Shown piece after piece: positions 1 to 7,172 of a stretch of 17,505 bases of DNA (positions within the stretch are counted from its first letter, which is position 1; each line of letters begins with the position of its first letter). The notes beneath the pieces are model-generated. The model made no database searches, was not told the origin of the DNA, and saw nothing but the letters and a program-made list of their open reading frames with translations. Source of the DNA: Bacillota bacterium (lineage in GTDB: Bacteria; Bacillota; Clostridia; Lachnospirales; Lachnospiraceae); contig JAEWMT010000095.1 in NCBI GenBank assembly GCA_023393095.1, positions 1 to 17,505 of the forward strand, given 5' to 3'. The translations under genes and the position numbers were made by a program.

Positions 1-2
1 GA

Positions 3-365
3 TTAGGAATTATATACTTTATTAACAATCTCGATAATCTGAGCAGCTTCAAATGGTTTTGCTAAAAAATCAGCAGCGCCATACTTTACAGCATCTACCA
101 TTTTGGTTTTTTGTCCGGCTGCTGTAACCATAATAACTTTAGCCTTCTTATCATATTCCGTAATAAGTCTTAAAGCTTCAAGACCATCCAGAACAGGCAT
201 TGTGATATCCATAGTAGTAATATCAGGATGTAATTCTTTATATTTTGCTACGCCTTCTTCTCCATTAGAAGCCTCTCCGATAACTTCATTGCCGTTTTCT
301 TCTAATATTCCTCTTAGAATTTTACGTGATGTTTTGGAATCATCAACCAAAAGAATTTTTGCCAT
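3..365 (-). CDS. cheY: CheY-like single-domain response regulator
   Basis: This is a complete 120-residue protein made of one receiver domain with no output domain, the size and layout of CheY. The sequence shows the acidic pair D8-D9, the phosphoacceptor D53 in the run TMDITMP, T81 in MVTAA and K103 in LAKPF, so all five conserved receiver positions are present. The family accepts phosphate from a histidine kinase such as CheA and, in chemotaxis, binds the flagellar switch in the cytoplasm. An AGGAGG-type site lies just before the ATG. The gene starts 12 nt after the stop of a CheX-like phosphatase gene on the same strand, so the two are almost certainly co-transcribed and the phosphatase probably acts on this receiver. 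It could serve a process other than flagellar chemotaxis; no other che or fli gene is visible here. Confidence 0.9.
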   Translation of the reverse strand: MAKILLVDDSKTSRKILRGILEENGNEVIGEASNGEEGVAKYKELHPDITTMDITMPVLDGLEALRLITEYDKKAKVIMVTAAGQKTKMVDAVKYGAADFLAKPFEAAQIIEIVNKVYNS

Positions 366-377
366 TCTATAATCCTC

Positions 378-1262
378 CTAATTTATTTCTAACTTGTTGT
401 CTATCGTTATCAGTAAGTCAATCTGTTTGCCATCTATCATTAACGGCAAAACATATATCTTATTAGAGGTAATCTTCTTTTCGGTATAGAAAAGAGGAGG
501 AGTCATATCAATATGTATATCTTCATGACTAAGCTTTGAAGCATATAATCCATTTGTAGTATTAATGAATTCACATACGGAATCGAATGCATCCTCATCT
601 ACTTCTGCAAATTCTTCTTTCGCAAATGCATTTGCTATCGCTAATAATTCTTTCCCTTTCGCTGCAAATCCTATGAAAAATTCATGATCGCCAATCATCT
701 TCTGAGAAGCAAGCGAACCAAAAGTATAATCCGTTGCCTTATAAAGTTTCTTTATAATTACATTGGTACTGATGAATCGAACAATATTACGAAGAAATAA
801 ACTGAGACATTCACTGCAAAAGGGGATATCAGTATCAATAAATACTGGTATGATGCGGTCGATATCACCTGACTTTAATGCATCTATGTCTGAATCTGTA
901 AAATTATTATCTTTTTTATAATCTTCTAAAAACTGTTCAATTTCCTGTACTGTCAAAATATTATTTTCCGTTATAACCTGAACAAATTGAAGATAAGGAT
1001 TTCCCTGCATATTTAGAAGATGAGTAACTTCTTCTGCAAGTAGATATCCCTTTTCAATTGCAATATCACCAAACCGGCTATCCATTTTACGTTGAAGATC
1101 ATTAATTTCTTCTGCCTGCTTGACGGTTAATAATTTCTCTGATACAGCAATAAGACCTAATTTTACTCTGGTTTTTTGCTGCTTTGCCATAAAATCCTCA
1201 AATTGTGAGCGAGAAATTTTATTCTTTTCTACTAAATAATTACCAAAATAAAGCCCGAACAT
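378..1262 (-). CDS. CheX-like phosphatase with MshEN-like N-terminal domain
   Basis: The protein is 294 residues if it starts at the ATG whose A is at 1262, which has an AAAGGAG site 7 nt upstream; an in-frame ATG 17 codons earlier has no such site. Residues about 1-85 resemble the N-terminal helical domain of type II/IV secretion ATPases (MshEN/GspE_N): FGNYLVEKNKIS is followed by a second LG-type repeat near 64-75. Residues about 145-290 resemble CheX/CheC phosphatases: E231-F-I-N234 is the ExxN catalytic pair, with G238 next to it and the usual TPP strand at 254-256. Family members remove phosphate from CheY-P. The gene lies directly upstream of a CheY receiver. MshEN domains can bind cyclic di-GMP in some proteins, so a c-di-GMP-tuned phosphatase is a possible but untested reading. 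The CheX call is moderately strong; the N-terminal call is weaker. Confidence 0.75.
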   Translation of the reverse strand: MFGLYFGNYLVEKNKISRSQFEDFMAKQQKTRVKLGLIAVSEKLLTVKQAEEINDLQRKMDSRFGDIAIEKGYLLAEEVTHLLNMQGNPYLQFVQVITENNILTVQEIEQFLEDYKKDNNFTDSDIDALKSGDIDRIIPVFIDTDIPFCSECLSLFLRNIVRFISTNVIIKKLYKATDYTFGSLASQKMIGDHEFFIGFAAKGKELLAIANAFAKEEFAEVDEDAFDSVCEFINTTNGLYASKLSHEDIHIDMTPPLFYTEKKITSNKIYVLPLMIDGKQIDLLITIDNKLEIN

Positions 1263-1749
1263 GATATTTCTCCTTTCGTATTTTAGATAATCTCTGAGCA
1301 TTCCCATGATCAAGAATATCCAACCACGTATCCCCCTACACTATACATTACAAGCAATATTTTGTATTTCGACTTGTATGTAACAGATTTCACATGATAG
1401 AATGTTTTATAAATTAAATATACAACATTTACTTAAAAAAAAATAGTCTAAATTTTAATTTTATATATATTTTTTCTAAAAATGTATATTTGTGGAATTT
1501 TAAATAGAACATAGCATTTACTAATGTTCATGGAATGAAATGGAATTAAAAAGGAAAATTTATTGTTATATGATGACAACAAAGCACAACTATGATAAAG
1601 TTATTATTAATTAATGAATTGCGTCATATTGATTAAAAATATACTAAAATTTAGCTTATAATGACGTGAGGTGGTTTATGTGAGTGCAGCAAAAAAATAT
1701 AATTACAAAGACATTCACAAAATGCTTGTAGCTAGTTATGGAGGTAATG
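1263..1749. other. AT-rich divergent intergenic region
   Basis: This 487-nt spacer separates the minus-strand CheX/CheY unit from argS. It is very AT-rich, with long A and T runs around 1430-1500. I found no T-box (no AGGGTGG-type element), riboswitch or tRNA. The only items I can support are a candidate argS promoter and a short GTG open frame with a ribosome binding site running into the argS start. I could not pick out a convincing promoter for the minus-strand genes. Confidence 0.5.
1633..1662 (+). promoter_or_regulatory. candidate sigma-A promoter of argS
   Basis: A perfect -10 hexamer TATAAT lies at 1657-1662, and a weak -35 (TTAAAA, 4 of 6 matches) at 1633-1638 with an 18-nt spacer. 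Transcription would begin near 1669, about 80 nt before the argS ATG. In such AT-rich DNA chance matches are common, so confidence is limited. Confidence 0.4.
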
Positions 1750-3516
1750 ATGAGAACAATAATTGAATTGATATCACAAGAAATGAAGGAAGCCTTTATT
1801 TCAAAGGGCTTTGATGAGAAATATGGTATGGTGTCCATATCGAACCGTCCTGATTTATGTCAGTACCAATGTAATGGTGCATTGGCTGCTGCCAAACAAT
1901 ATAAGACAGCTCCGATAAAGATTGCCGAGGAGATTGTTGAAGCTTTGAGAACCAGCAAAACCTTTCAGGAGATTTCGGCGATTATGCCTGGATTTATTAA
2001 TATTACAGTAAGTGATGATTTCCTTGCAGAATACCTTAATAAAATGAAGGAAGAGGAGCATTTCGGCTGTGAGATGGACTCCAATTCCCAAAAAATCCTT
2101 ATTGATTATGGCGGTCCCAATATTGCAAAGCCTCTTCATGTCGGACATATGCGTTCCGCTGTCATTGGTGAAAGTATAAAGCGTTTACTTAAGTTTCGAG
2201 GAAATGATGTGACAGGTGATGTGCATCTTGGCGATTGGGGAACTCAGATGGGGTTAATCATAGCAGAGCTTAAGAAGCGTAAACCGGATTTAGTATATTT
2301 TGATGATAGCTATACGGGAGAGTATCCGAAGGAAGCTCCATTTACCATAACAGAACTTGAGGATATCTATCCTGCAGCAAGTGCTTATTCTAAGGAAAAC
2401 CCTGAATTTAGGGAAGAAGCAAAACAGATAACTTATCTTTTACAGAACGGACACAGAGGGTTTACGGCTATTTGGAACCATATGCTTGAGGTTTCGGTAT
2501 CTGATGTTAAGAGAATTTATAATACTTTGAATGTATCCTTTGAGCTTTGGAAGAAGGAAAGTGATGTTCAACCATACATTCCAAAAATGGTACAATATCT
2601 GAAAGACCACAACTATACCCGTATCAGTGAGGGTGCCTTAGTAGTTGATGTAAAGGAAGAGACGGATACAAGGGAAATTCCTCCTTGCATTATCTTAAAA
2701 TCCGATGGAGCCTCCTTATATAATACGACTGATTTGGCTACCATTGTGGAGCGTATGGAATTATTCAGACCGGATCATATCATCTATGTTACGGACAAGC
2801 GTCAGGAGCTGTACTTTGAGACCGTATTTCGTTGTGCTAGAAAAACCAAGCTTGTGAATGAGGATACAAAGCTGACCCATATAGGTTATGGTACAATGAA
2901 TGGTAAGGATGGTAAGCCCTTTAAGACAAGGGAGGGAGGCGTAATGCGCCTCGAAAACCTGATCAAAGGAGTAAATGATGAGGTTTATAGAAAAATAATG
3001 GAAAACCGTAGTATGGATGAAGAGGAAGCTAGGACAATTGCGGCAAAAGTTGGACTTGCTGCCTTGAAGTACGGGGATTTGTCAAATCAGGTGTCCAAGG
3101 ACTACGTCTTTGATTTAGACCGATTTACATCCTTTGAAGGAGATACGGGTCCCTATATTCTTTATACCATAGTTAGAATCAAGTCAATTTTAACAAAGTT
3201 TCATGAGATGAATCAAAATACATCTGGGAATAGGATTTTACCTCCCTCATCACCTTCAGAACAGGCATTAATGCTGGAGCTTTCGAAATTCAGTGAAATG
3301 ATTTATACAGCATATGAAGAAATTGCTCCTCATCGAATTTGTGCATATATCTATGATTTGGCAAATGCTTTTAATAGTTTTTATCATAATACTAAGATAA
3401 TCAGCGAGGAGGACAGTGCAAAGCAATCTTCATGGATTGTATTGATTACACTTGTTCAGGATATTTTACAGACCTGCATTAACCTTCTTGGCTTTGAAGC
3501 GCCGGAACGCATGTAG
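1750..3516 (+). CDS. argS: arginyl-tRNA synthetase
   Basis: This cytoplasmic enzyme charges tRNA-Arg with arginine using ATP. It is a class I synthetase of 588 residues, the usual length. Residues about 1-95 are the N-terminal ArgRS domain. The HIGH-type signature reads H130-V-G-H133 within a GPNIAKPLHVGHMRS stretch, and the KMSKS-region equivalent is PFKTREGG at 390-397, a variant form typical of this family. The C-terminal about 120 residues form the helical DALR anticodon-binding domain. I chose the ATG at 1750 because GGAGG at 1740-1744 is 5 nt upstream; in-frame ATGs at 1738 and 1747 lie upstream of, or too close to, that site. No T-box is visible, so control by uncharged tRNA is not indicated. 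A short GTG open frame overlaps the start. Confidence 0.95.
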   Translation: MRTIIELISQEMKEAFISKGFDEKYGMVSISNRPDLCQYQCNGALAAAKQYKTAPIKIAEEIVEALRTSKTFQEISAIMPGFINITVSDDFLAEYLNKMKEEEHFGCEMDSNSQKILIDYGGPNIAKPLHVGHMRSAVIGESIKRLLKFRGNDVTGDVHLGDWGTQMGLIIAELKKRKPDLVYFDDSYTGEYPKEAPFTITELEDIYPAASAYSKENPEFREEAKQITYLLQNGHRGFTAIWNHMLEVSVSDVKRIYNTLNVSFELWKKESDVQPYIPKMVQYLKDHNYTRISEGALVVDVKEETDTREIPPCIILKSDGASLYNTTDLATIVERMELFRPDHIIYVTDKRQELYFETVFRCARKTKLVNEDTKLTHIGYGTMNGKDGKPFKTREGGVMRLENLIKGVNDEVYRKIMENRSMDEEEARTIAAKVGLAALKYGDLSNQVSKDYVFDLDRFTSFEGDTGPYILYTIVRIKSILTKFHEMNQNTSGNRILPPSSPSEQALMLELSKFSEMIYTAYEEIAPHRICAYIYDLANAFNSFYHNTKIISEEDSAKQSSWIVLITLVQDILQTCINLLGFEAPERM

Positions 3517-3528
3517 CTTAGAGTTCTG

Positions 3529-3548
3529 CCACAGATAAACACCTGTGG
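3529..3548 (+). other. small stem-loop after argS
   Basis: A 6-bp perfect stem (CCACAG/CTGTGG) with an 8-nt loop begins 13 nt after the argS stop. No T-run follows, so it is a poor intrinsic terminator and may only stabilise the transcript end. The rest of the 176-nt gap to the next gene holds nothing I recognise. Confidence 0.25.
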
Positions 3549-3692
3549 TGGAAACGTTGTTACGGTATAAGAGATATGATAGATATTCTGGCTCAGAATG
3601 AGTCGGATTTACACAAGAACTGCATGGGTATACGGATAAGAAATATATATAATTTTAATAGGTTTGGATGACTTATAGGAAGAAGGACTCGT

Positions 3693-5021
3693 ATGTACCG
3701 GTTGATTTCAAAATTAGTAGTATATAAAAATATAGGAGATGACAGTTTACTATTTCAGTTGGCTAAGGTGATCAAGGAATATGACCAATGTCGTGAGATG
3801 AAGGAAGATATCGATTTTCATAAAGATAACATCACTTCAAAAATATATACACTAATTAACAGGCTGCTTGAGATTGCTACGGAATATGGCTTTAATAATA
3901 ACCTATGGCATAATTACCTTGCGTATCTTCTTGCTACAACAGAGAACCCTTTTAGTATTACCTGCGAGAAGGTTGGGGCAAAGGATGGGACGGTTAATCG
4001 GTTTGCAGAGAATGATTTCAGGATTTTCAAGAAATTATTTGATTATGATTTCAGTGATCTGGAAAAGGAACTGGATATCAACTGCTTCTCAGTTATTTCT
4101 CATTACTGCTCCATAGAAAAAAACAGCAGTAGCTATAATAGAAACGTAAGTGAAAAGGTTAGACAACTTAGCGAAAAAATTGAAAATTCTAGAGATGAGC
4201 ATGAAATCTTTACCCACGTAACTGAATTTTACCGTGATTATGGAGTAGGAATGTTTGGTCTGAATAAGGCATTTCGAATTACGAAGGATAATGGGAAGCT
4301 GGATATTTTGCCAATTACGAATACTCTGGAGGTTCAGTTGTCGGATCTGGTGGGGTATGAGATTCAGAAGAAGAAGCTGGTGGATAATACAAGAGCCTTT
4401 GTCGAAGGTAAAAAGGCAAATAATGTACTTCTATTTGGTGACAGTGGTACCGGCAAATCAACTTCAGTTAAAGCTATTTTGAATGAATATTATAAGGATG
4501 GCCTTCGAATGATTGAGATATATAAGCATCAATTCGAAGACTTATCTGCAGTGATCGCAAGAATTAAAAACCGTAATTATAAATTTATTATTTATATGGA
4601 TGATCTTTCATTTGAGGAATTTGAAATAGAATATAAATACTTAAAAGCAGTGATTGAGGGCGGTCTTGAGACGAAACCCGATAATATACTTATTTATGCT
4701 ACTTCTAATCGCAGACATTTAATAAGAGAAACCTGGAATGATCGTTCTGATATGGAGCGAACGGAGGAACTTCACCGTTCGGATACAGTTCAGGAGAAGC
4801 TATCCTTGGTAGCTCGTTTTGGAGTAACAATTAATTTCTCGGCTCCTGCAAAGAAAGAGTATATGGAAATTGTAAAAATACTTGCCAGACGTAATAATAA
4901 CATAAATCTTACTGACGAGGAATTATTTCTTGAGGCAAATAAATGGGAGCTTTCCCATGGAGGAATGTCAGGCCGAACAGCACAGCAGTTTGTAAATTAT
5001 TTGGCCGGACAGACAGATTAA
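3693..5021 (+). CDS. DUF815 family AAA-type ATPase
   Basis: This 442-residue protein has the hallmarks of the DUF815 group of predicted AAA-type ATPases, whose cellular role is not established. Residues 1-215 are a helical N-terminal region with no motif I recognise. A Walker A motif lies at 249-257 (GDSGTGKST, K255). Walker B is at 298-304 (FIIYMDD), followed by SFEEFE. A sensor-1-like ATSNRRH run lies at 336-342, in the ATSNRRHLIRE context typical of the family. The C-terminal part, about 385-442, looks like a small lid domain. There is no signal peptide or membrane segment, so it is expected in the cytoplasm. The start is supported by a GGAAGAAGG purine run upstream. It lies 176 nt after argS on the same strand with no strong terminator between. 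Nucleotide binding is well supported; the process it serves is unknown. Confidence 0.88.
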   Translation: MYRLISKLVVYKNIGDDSLLFQLAKVIKEYDQCREMKEDIDFHKDNITSKIYTLINRLLEIATEYGFNNNLWHNYLAYLLATTENPFSITCEKVGAKDGTVNRFAENDFRIFKKLFDYDFSDLEKELDINCFSVISHYCSIEKNSSSYNRNVSEKVRQLSEKIENSRDEHEIFTHVTEFYRDYGVGMFGLNKAFRITKDNGKLDILPITNTLEVQLSDLVGYEIQKKKLVDNTRAFVEGKKANNVLLFGDSGTGKSTSVKAILNEYYKDGLRMIEIYKHQFEDLSAVIARIKNRNYKFIIYMDDLSFEEFEIEYKYLKAVIEGGLETKPDNILIYATSNRRHLIRETWNDRSDMERTEELHRSDTVQEKLSLVARFGVTINFSAPAKKEYMEIVKILARRNNNINLTDEELFLEANKWELSHGGMSGRTAQQFVNYLAGQTD

Positions 5022-5102
5022 GTTACGGTTATTTCGAATTTTATTAGGTACAAAAGATAAGAACTCATTGCAGATGTTATCATCGGCAGACGGGAGGTCA
5101 GA

Positions 5103-5498
5103 ATGGAAAAGTATAGGATATTAGTAAAAGGTGTTGTACAAAAGGAGGATAAGTACCTTGTTGTTAGGAAATGGTATGATGACCGGGTATCAGAGCCTTA
5201 TCAGTGGGAATTTATTGATGGTGTAATTGATTTTGGAGAGGAGCCGGAAAAAGCAGTTGCTCGCTGCGTCCATGAGCAGACTGGTCTATCGGCTATCATA
5301 GATCGTATTCTTTATACCTGGACTTTTATGACAGGCGATGTCTTTAATATCGGAATTACTTACTTATGCAGAGTATCCTTCGATGAAGTAATCTTATCCG
5401 AGGAATTGGATGACAGCAGATGGATTATGAAAGAGGAAATGGAAAACTATCTAAGCAAAAAGGTGCTTGAAGATATTGAAAAAACGGACTTACGATAG
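5103..5498 (+). CDS. Nudix-fold protein with non-canonical Nudix box
   Basis: This is a 131-residue protein, about the size of a single Nudix domain, with a strong GGGAGG site before its ATG. The expected pattern GX5EX7REUXEEXGU is recognisable at residues 40-62: G40, E46, R54, E58, G61 and L62 all align. However, the REUXEE core reads R54-C55-V56-H57-E58-Q59, so two of the three glutamates that normally bind catalytic metal are Cys and Gln. Canonical family members hydrolyse nucleoside diphosphates linked to another moiety. This one may be weakly active, use another residue, or have become a binding protein. It lies 81 nt after the DUF815 gene and 119 nt before pyrC, so a pyrimidine or nucleotide link is suggested only by position. 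The fold assignment is solid; the activity is open. Confidence 0.8.
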   Translation: MEKYRILVKGVVQKEDKYLVVRKWYDDRVSEPYQWEFIDGVIDFGEEPEKAVARCVHEQTGLSAIIDRILYTWTFMTGDVFNIGITYLCRVSFDEVILSEELDDSRWIMKEEMENYLSKKVLEDIEKTDLR

Positions 5499-5501
5499 AT
5501 T

Positions 5502-5530
5502 TTCCTAATGTGAATTATAAAAAATATAAT
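5502..5530 (+). promoter_or_regulatory. candidate promoter of pyrC
   Basis: A perfect TATAAT -10 is at 5525-5530, just past the Nudix gene. The -35 position (TTCCTA at 5502-5507, 17-nt spacer) matches poorly. If used, transcription starts near 5537 and gives an approximately 80-nt leader that includes two hairpins. Confidence 0.35.
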
Positions 5531-5552
5531 ACACATATAGAAATAATCAGCA

Positions 5553-5573
5553 AAAAGCATTGAGTGTGCTTTT
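5553..5573 (+). other. hairpin in pyrC leader
   Basis: AAAAGCA and TGCTTTT form a 7-bp stem around a 7-nt loop, 45 nt before the pyrC start. The T-run is inside the stem rather than after it, so it is at best a weak terminator or attenuator element. It could equally mark the end of the upstream transcript. Confidence 0.35.
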
Positions 5574-5588
5574 CGCTTAGTATTTGTA

Positions 5589-5612
5589 TGCCGCTAAAGC
5601 GGCAGATGGAGG
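5589..5612 (+). promoter_or_regulatory. hairpin-Shine-Dalgarno module of pyrC
   Basis: TGCCGC and GCGGCA form a 6-bp perfect stem with a TAAA loop at 5589-5604; three bases later comes GGAGG at 5608-5612, then the pyrC ATG at 5618. The same arrangement, with TGCC...GGCA stem ends and an ATGG(G)AGGT continuation, occurs twice more before the gene at 14544. The stem does not cover the Shine-Dalgarno. The repeated layout suggests a reusable 5'-UTR element, perhaps stabilising the message or positioning the ribosome. Confidence 0.5.
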
Positions 5613-5617
5613 TTAAA

Positions 5618-6940
5618 ATGTTAACTTTTATCAAGTATGGATATGTAATAGACCCGGCTTCAGGCGGTGAGGGTTTCTATGATATCCTTATTGATGAGGA
5701 GCGTATCATTCGGGTTGAACCGAATATTGATATGGAGAAAATTAGTCAGGAAGCCCGGGAGAAGGGAAGGCAATTTAACTTTATTGATGCACGTGATAAA
5801 TATGTAATGCCCGGTTTTATTGACCTTCATGTCCATCTTCGTGAACCTGGCTTTGAATATAAAGAAACCATTAAAACCGGAGCTATGGCAGCAGCTGCTG
5901 GAGGATATACCTCAATATGTCCGATGCCGAATACAAAGCCAGCGACGGACAACGCTAAGATGATACAGTGGATTTTAGACAAATCAGCGAAGGAAGCCGT
6001 GGTTAATATCTTTCCGGTAGGCGCCGTTACCCTGGGTCAAGCCGGTGATGAATTGGTAAAAATAAAAGAGCTAAAAGAAGCAGGAGCCGTTGCGCTGAGT
6101 GAAGACGGAAAATCTGTCATGAATTGTGCTTTATATGCCGATGCAATGAAAATGGCAGCCGCTTACGATTTCCCGGTGCTAGCTCACTGTGAAGATAAGA
6201 ACCTGGTCGGTAAAGGCGTGATTAACGCCGGTAAAAAAGCTGAGGAGCTACAGTTGGAAGGAATCAGCAATGCAGTTGAAGATATTATCAGTGCACGTGA
6301 TATTCTTCTCGCGAAAGAGACCGGTGCTAGACTGCATCTATGCCATTGTTCAACTAGGGATAGTGTAAAAATGATTGAACTTGCAAAAAAGGAAGGCTTA
6401 AAGGTAACCGGTGAAGTATGCCCACATCATTTTGTATTAACCGATGAGGATATTCCGTCTGATGATGCGAATTATAAAATGAATCCACCCCTACGCTCTG
6501 CTGTGGATGTCAAAGCTTTGAAAGAAGCGTTAAGAGATGGAATCCTTGATGTCATTTCCACCGACCATGCTCCACATTCCGATGAAGAGAAGAGTAGATC
6601 CTTTACGGAAGCTCCATTTGGAATTGTTGGTTCGGAAACAGCTTTTGCACTTTCCTTTACAGAACTGGTTAAGCCGGGGCTGCTGACAATAAGACAGCTG
6701 GTGGAGAAAATGAGTGTTAATCCGGCAAGAATAATTAATATTGATAGAGGCTGCATTGGAGTTGGTAAAATTGCGGACATAACAATTGCTGACACAAAAT
6801 CTGAATATATGATTGACAAAAATCAGTTTTATTCAAAAGGTAGGAATACACCATTCCATGGAAGAAGGGTATGTGGAAGAGTGGAATATACACTTGTGGC
6901 AGGAAAAATCGTTTATCAATATAACAAATCAACTGTCTAA
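5618..6940 (+). CDS. pyrC: dihydroorotase
   Basis: This zinc metalloenzyme of the amidohydrolase superfamily cyclises N-carbamoyl-L-aspartate to dihydroorotate, the third step of UMP synthesis, in the cytoplasm. The protein is 440 residues, typical of the class I type found in Gram-positive bacteria. Visible motifs are the metal-binding H71-V-H73-LREPG, the SEDG segment with D163, H190 in LAHCED, the HLCHCST run with H240 and H243, and the catalytic D316 in STDHAPH. I chose the ATG at 5618 because GGAGG sits 5 nt upstream; the frame stays open to an ATG at 5564, but that lies in the leader hairpin region. pyrF follows 232 nt downstream on the same strand. The gene may have its own promoter after the Nudix gene. 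Confidence 0.96.
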   Translation: MLTFIKYGYVIDPASGGEGFYDILIDEERIIRVEPNIDMEKISQEAREKGRQFNFIDARDKYVMPGFIDLHVHLREPGFEYKETIKTGAMAAAAGGYTSICPMPNTKPATDNAKMIQWILDKSAKEAVVNIFPVGAVTLGQAGDELVKIKELKEAGAVALSEDGKSVMNCALYADAMKMAAAYDFPVLAHCEDKNLVGKGVINAGKKAEELQLEGISNAVEDIISARDILLAKETGARLHLCHCSTRDSVKMIELAKKEGLKVTGEVCPHHFVLTDEDIPSDDANYKMNPPLRSAVDVKALKEALRDGILDVISTDHAPHSDEEKSRSFTEAPFGIVGSETAFALSFTELVKPGLLTIRQLVEKMSVNPARIINIDRGCIGVGKIADITIADTKSEYMIDKNQFYSKGRNTPFHGRRVCGRVEYTLVAGKIVYQYNKSTV

Positions 6941-6969
6941 ATTAGATGAATAGCTAAAGAATATGGAAA

Positions 6970-7062
6970 CCTAAGTAAAACAGACAAAGTAAAACGGTTA
7001 AAGTAAGACAATCAAAGTGAAACAGTCAAAGTAAAATTGACAAAGTAAAAAGACAAAGTAAG
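6970..7062 (+). repeat. short tandem repeat, 13-14 bp unit, about 6.8 copies
   Basis: Roughly seven head-to-tail copies of a unit close to CAGACAAAGTAAAA fill the start of the pyrC-pyrF spacer. Units begin near 6970 (partial), 6981, 6995, 7009, 7023, 7037 and 7050; the last two are 13 bp. The core CAAAGTAA is the most conserved part, and copies differ at several bases, so the array is not freshly amplified. Direct adjacency without spacers excludes a CRISPR array. It lies wholly between genes, in the direction of pyr transcription. Confidence 0.85.
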
Positions 7063-7172
7063 TTCTATAAAGACTAAGATCAGTAACCGGAGGATATACT
7101 CCAAAAAACAGGAGGTAAGACTTCGCTAAAATAAGGATGAAAATCTGATGAACCGGAGGAGGATAAGGGATT

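Noticed and set aside
1263..1749. Possible T-box leader for argS
   Set aside because: No AGGGTGG-type T-box sequence or terminator hairpin is present, and the leader from the likely promoter is only about 80 nt.
6970..7062. Possible CRISPR array
   Set aside because: Units are only 13-14 bp and directly adjoin each other without spacers; no cas genes are nearby.
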